64,000 nucleotides of DNA, from the NCBI GenBank assembly GCA_013396915.1, contig VWZL01004590.1:326111-390110 (forward strand), in the 5' to 3' direction. Both the position numbers and the translations under genes were made by a program. The stretch comes from Stercorarius parasiticus. Taxonomy: Eukaryota; Chordata; Aves; Charadriiformes; Stercorariidae. Shown here piece after piece: positions 59,880-64,000 of the stretch (its first letter is position 1; every line of letters starts with the position of its first letter). The notes below the pieces were generated by a model, which saw only the letters and a program-made list of their open reading frames with translations, made no database searches and was not told where the DNA came from.

Positions 59880-60430
59880 GCTGGAGGGAGCCGACCCCCA
59901 CTGACACACCGCGGCTGGGACGAAGCGTGCCGGGAGGTAGGGAGGAAAGGAGGGAAGCGGGCCGGAGCCCCGAACTCCGCGGCTGTCACTTNNNNNNNNN
60001 NNNNNNNNNNNNNNNNNNNNNNNNNNNNNNNNNNNNNNNNNNNNNNNNNNNNNNNNNNNNNNNNNNNNNNNNNTCCCCTCCCGGGATCTTCCCTGACAGC
60101 CGAAGTTACGCCGCGGCGGACATGTCTCGCTGCTCCGCCGGCCGCCTGCGCCCGCTGGAACGGCCCGGCCGGGAAGCGCGAGGGTCCCCGCCGCCCGATC
60201 CCCTCAGCAGCCCCGGCGGCCCCGCCTCGTCCTCCCGCTGGCCGGGGCGGCGCGGACCGCCCTGCCCGGCCCCCCTCAGGGCCGGCCGGCGGCGGGGAGG
60301 GGCCGCTTCGCCGCTTCCCCCTCACCGTTCCCCTCACCCACAAGATGGCGGGGGGGGGGTGTCCTTCAGAACGCTGGTCCCCCTCGGAGCGCGGCCCGAG
60401 CCTTCTCACAACGCAGGGTGGTGTTTCCCC
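59880..60430. promoter_or_regulatory. CpG island, probable LEPR (LEPR/LEPROT) promoter region
   Basis: GC content and CpG density rise sharply, with many CCGG, GCGG and CCGCC words, 5 kb upstream of the LEPR start exon. A YY1-like word (caagatggcgg) lies at 60341-60351. Just left of the island a donor-like site on the minus strand (TTGAG|GTAAAA, exon end at 59850) could end a noncoding first exon. In mammals LEPR and LEPROT share such a promoter. Which gene and which start sites apply here is inference. Confidence 0.5.
59992..60073. other. Assembly gap (82 N)
   Basis: A run of 82 undetermined bases within the CpG-rich block. The real missing length is unknown. It may hide part of a first exon. 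Open frames crossing it are meaningless. Confidence 0.99.
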
Positions 60431-60439
60431 CTGTGTATT

Positions 60440-61740
60440 TTAATTTAATTTCATACAAATAGCACGCCACTGAAGACAATAAAGTTTAAGCCTTCAAAGA
60501 AGTCACAGCCAGTGAGGTGGGACACATGTTAAGTTCCTCGCTGCCCGCCAGCACGGCTGCCAGGGGGTTTAGCTGTCAGTGCTTTGCCCCGAGAAGTTGA
60601 GGCACACGGCATCACTTCTCTCTTCTGTAAAGCGTGCAAATAAAAGCACTTCCACATAAAAGTTTCCAGGCATCCCTGCACATGAAACCTTGTGCTTCCC
60701 TGCCCGGCCGTCCTGTCGCCGCTGCTTGGCACGGCAGGCCTTGAGGGAGCTTGTCCAGGGTAAGTTCAGGGAGAACCGAGAAAGAATATTCAAAGTTTTC
60801 CTCTTCTAATAGCCTAACACATTATGATTATACTAGAAAGAAATTTAATGACAGTTCTTACCTTTTTTTTTTTTAATGCAGAATGGGACTGTTTTACCTA
60901 AATAGAGAACCTTCAGGGAACAATCATCGCTGTCTGGATCCACCAAACATTTGTTAAGAATTTAATTAACATTCAGTTTAAATGTTCCAGTTAGTGGTTT
61001 TAGCAGTGGAGGCTGTACAAAATAGCTAACTGTTAATGTAAAAAGTGACATAAACCAGAAGTACAGTGAATGCTTTCTGGCTATTAAGCCTATTCATTGT
61101 ATTTCCCAAGGATCTCTGAATTTTCAGAAAACAATAAACATAAATGTTGTAAATTACTATTCATAACACAGACTTGCCTACTTGTCAGTAGAAGGACAAA
61201 GATTAGTGTTTAAAAAAAAAATGATTCAGATACACTTCTTTTAAATGGCGCATTAAGCAGCACAATGCAATTCGGTTGTGATGATTTGTTGAATTACATA
61301 CTAGAAAATGAGTATCACAATTTGGTCCTGAAAGTCCCATTCTTTAAAGTTGTGAAAATGTTAATATTAATAGCTTGCCAGGGACATCCAAGGTGTATTA
61401 AAAATGTGAACATACAGCATAAACAATTTGTTATATGTATAACTATTTTAATCCAAAAGTGTGAATAACAACTTGGTGTTCAGAAGTAATGTAAGGATAC
61501 AATTTTGAGCAAGAAAAGCAGTTTCACAATCTCAAACGACACAGATACAAGAAATTTACAAAATAACCCAAAGGCATATGATTGCCTTAAAAGGTCAGTA
61601 ACTTGTTTATACAAGACAGAATGTAATGTTGGGTAAACTACTAAAAGTTTTGCCATCATCTTCGCTGCAGTGATGATTTCACCTGTAGTATTATGTATAA
61701 TTTTAATTTTTATTTTGATTGGTTTTTAAATGGTAATTTG
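60440..61740. other. AT-rich DNA, nothing recognised
   Basis: A plus-strand AATAAA word at about 60478 is not tied to any transcript I can see. No exon or repeat is supported. Confidence 0.5.
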
Positions 61741-61748
61741 TCCTCAGA

Positions 61749-62210
61749 TTGTTTAAGGACAAAAATCAGAGCTTTATTTTAAAAGTAACTCATTATCCTG
61801 TGTCTTCTGTTTTTTCTAAAGATATTGAAAAGCGAGATAGCTTACTCCATCATCTTCATTTAGGCAGTGTTGGTTATATACACAAAATTGTATATAGAGT
61901 TCTAAGTAAAGGATACACGCATAGTTCTAAAGTAAGAGCTTTACGGTGGTCCATGCCAGGTGTCATTAAAGATATGGCACGAAACCCAACCAAAGGAAGG
62001 CTTAGAAAAAAATACTAAAACAAACAGCTAAAGCAGAGATTAAGTCACAGATTAGAGATAAGCCCCTTAAAACAAACAGCAAAAATAGAGATTACAGATT
62101 TGCTATAACCCCACATTAGATGCAGAATCTCCTCGGTTTGCCGTAAAGATAACAATGTTGACTGTAGCATTAGGAGCAGGAGGGATAACGAGATGGCAAG
62201 GAAAGTAAAC
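61749..62210 (+). other. Unidentified coding-like stretches, broken
   Basis: An 89-codon open frame (61749-62018) ends in a basic tail (NPTKGRLRKKY). Two more open stretches follow in other frames: one Lys-rich at about 62016-62110, and one at about 62113-62210 with a short hydrophobic, Gly-rich segment (MLTVALGAGGI). The series of frame changes looks like a decayed coding sequence, for example an old mobile or retroviral element, but I do not recognise the family and chance is possible. I assign no function. Confidence 0.25.
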
Positions 62211-62219
62211 TTACTGTAG

Positions 62220-64000
62220 CCACAGTGGGGAGAACACCGAAGGAGTTTAATACACAAAAATAGTTAGGAAAAGTTAGCACATGAAATTGCAAGATTGGGG
62301 CACTAGTACTTTAACCCAATCTGTTTAGTAGTAGTACAATAAGAGTTAAAAAAAAATTACAAGGTGTAATAATACCCGATTTCTAAAACATACAATACTT
62401 TAGAACATATTGGGTGTGGGGACATTGAATAGTTGGTGAGTAAACCCCAAGGAGAAGGAATTAGGAACTATTTAAAGCAGTAAATTGGATGGTTATAAAC
62501 CTGCCACAGAAACATTTAGGCCTGTTATTAAAATCTGAGTCTTGGCCACTAGAAGACTCATTTCTGGAACAATCTTCTAATGGGAATAACAGGACAAAAA
62601 AGAAACAGTTTAAGTGAGGGTTTAATGAGTTTTTTAAAAGAATTGTCATAGAGGTTTGTGCCTCTAATAAACTCAATAAAATAATCTAGACAGGTTTTTC
62701 TAGCCTCATGTTTCTTTGCTACCAATGAGACTTCCTTGAGTTATGACCAATTTCACCCACACTTCAGACCACTCAGTACCACGCCCCTTTCCACACACGC
62801 AGATTTAAATTTTTATTCTACCTGACAGTCAATTATCTCTCCCTCTCTCTGAATATACCTTTCCTCATGCTGCTGCTTGAAATGCAGCTGTGCTTTACTT
62901 GCCATTTCCTCACTTCTCCAGTTGTTTTCAAGGCTCACATGGTATCCCCTCGTGTGGGTTATTTTCTCTTAATGAGATCCATTCATTCAAATCTCTCTTA
63001 AAGACCTGCTTCTGCTATAATGTATGTCTCCATTACCTGCTGGCTCTTTTAATTTAAGACTAGTGGATAAAAACCACATTTTACTCCACAAGTAGTGGTG
63101 TAAATCACATTTTGACCCTCTTGCACTTCAGTGTTTGTCCTTGTGAACGAAGAGCTCTTTGAGGGAAGAGTTGACGCATAGGTAAAGCAATACCACATAT
63201 TTAACAGGAACTTCCAGTTAAAAAACAAAACCCAGAAATTATGCCAAGGAACTTAAAGTGAGGACTGAGCCCTGCTAGAAAAGGTGCACCTTTATTCTTG
63301 CTTGTGTTCATCCTTTTTCTTGGAAAAGGCAGGGAGGGTTCAGGACCAGAGACTGATAGGTCCCAGATATATGCAACTGCGTTTTTTTACAAATTTTAAA
63401 ATAAGTGCAAAACCGGTATCTCTGTTTCATAAGGCGTGGAGAAAAATGTTTCTATTTACCTACTGCAAGCTCTTCTCAGTAAACAGACTTGAACGTGGTA
63501 TTGTACTATCCGTTATATTGTGTGAATAGTTCGACCATGGCTGCATAAACAAACCTAATGATTGGCTTTTATTTATTTATTGACTTTCTGTAATTCATGA
63601 TCCATTTCCTCAAAGTAGCATCAGGCAGTTTCGCTCCTTATTAAAATAACCACCACCTCTAATTGATAAATTCTATTTTTAAAATATTTCTCTGTTCTAA
63701 TACGACAGTTTGGGAAATGTGACTACATACAGTTTGTGTCTGAGGTTAGGAAGCCGTTGGATTTTTTTGTATCCCAGACATTCACAGCATAAGCAAAAGC
63801 TGTCACAAGCTGTCCAGTCTGCCATGTCTGTGCTAGGCGAGATCCAAAGAGAGACCACTAGAAAATAATTTTCTATTTCGGTTAGAACATCTTGGGACAA
63901 ACATTTCACCGAGTAAGTTTTCTTTCACTTCCCCCATGTAGCACTGGTGTTCAGGGAACCAGAAAAAAACATACACTAGTGCATATTTATTTTTTCTCTT
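62220..64000. other. AT-rich DNA to window end, nothing recognised
   Basis: No exon, RNA gene or repeat that I can support. In mammals LEPROT exons lie on this side of LEPR, but none was seen here. Confidence 0.5.

Noticed and set aside
59663..60448. Long open frames across the N gap on both strands
   Set aside because: The N run is read as open codons and the flanks are CpG-rich; the frames are not evidence of coding.

Overview
The window is vertebrate nuclear DNA, almost certainly from a bird. It carries many fragments of CR1, the main avian LINE. It also carries one large, fully readable gene whose protein is the leptin receptor (LEPR) in an avian form. I cannot name the species. An 82-base run of N (59992-60073) lies in a GC-rich promoter-like region, so this is a draft assembly.

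Layout from left to right. 1-20522: intergenic DNA with no gene I can support. It has a GC-rich left edge, CR1 fragments near 2.1, 7.7, 11.9, 14.3 and 15.7 kb, and an older LINE reverse-transcriptase relic near 4.2 kb. The part next to 20522 must hold the LEPR 3' UTR. 20523-54861: LEPR on the minus strand. I placed 18 coding exons by splice site and phase. Joined, they give 3453 coding bases (1150 codons plus stop) with every phase matching. Introns hold further CR1 pieces, including a nested insertion near 49.9 kb. 54862-59640: AT-rich DNA upstream of the first coding exon, with no recognised exon. About 59880-60430: a CpG-rich block interrupted by the N gap, the likely promoter/first-exon region for LEPR and possibly for LEPROT, which shares its promoter with LEPR in mammals. 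60430-64000: AT-rich DNA with no recognised gene, but with a few unexplained coding-like stretches at 61.7-62.2 kb.

The predicted receptor has every part expected of the long signalling form: signal peptide, N-terminal domain, first cytokine-receptor module with WSDWS, Ig-like domain, leptin-binding second module with WSNWS, membrane-proximal fibronectin domains, one transmembrane helix, Box 1 for JAK2, and three conserved cytoplasmic tyrosine sites (residues 974, 1070/1071 and 1131, the last in YMPQ). No frameshift or premature stop was found.

I found no clear new biological system. The most useful leads are a 90-base LEPR intron that is open in the reading frame, the unexplained coding-like stretches at 61.7-62.2 kb, and the absence of recognisable LEPROT coding exons.
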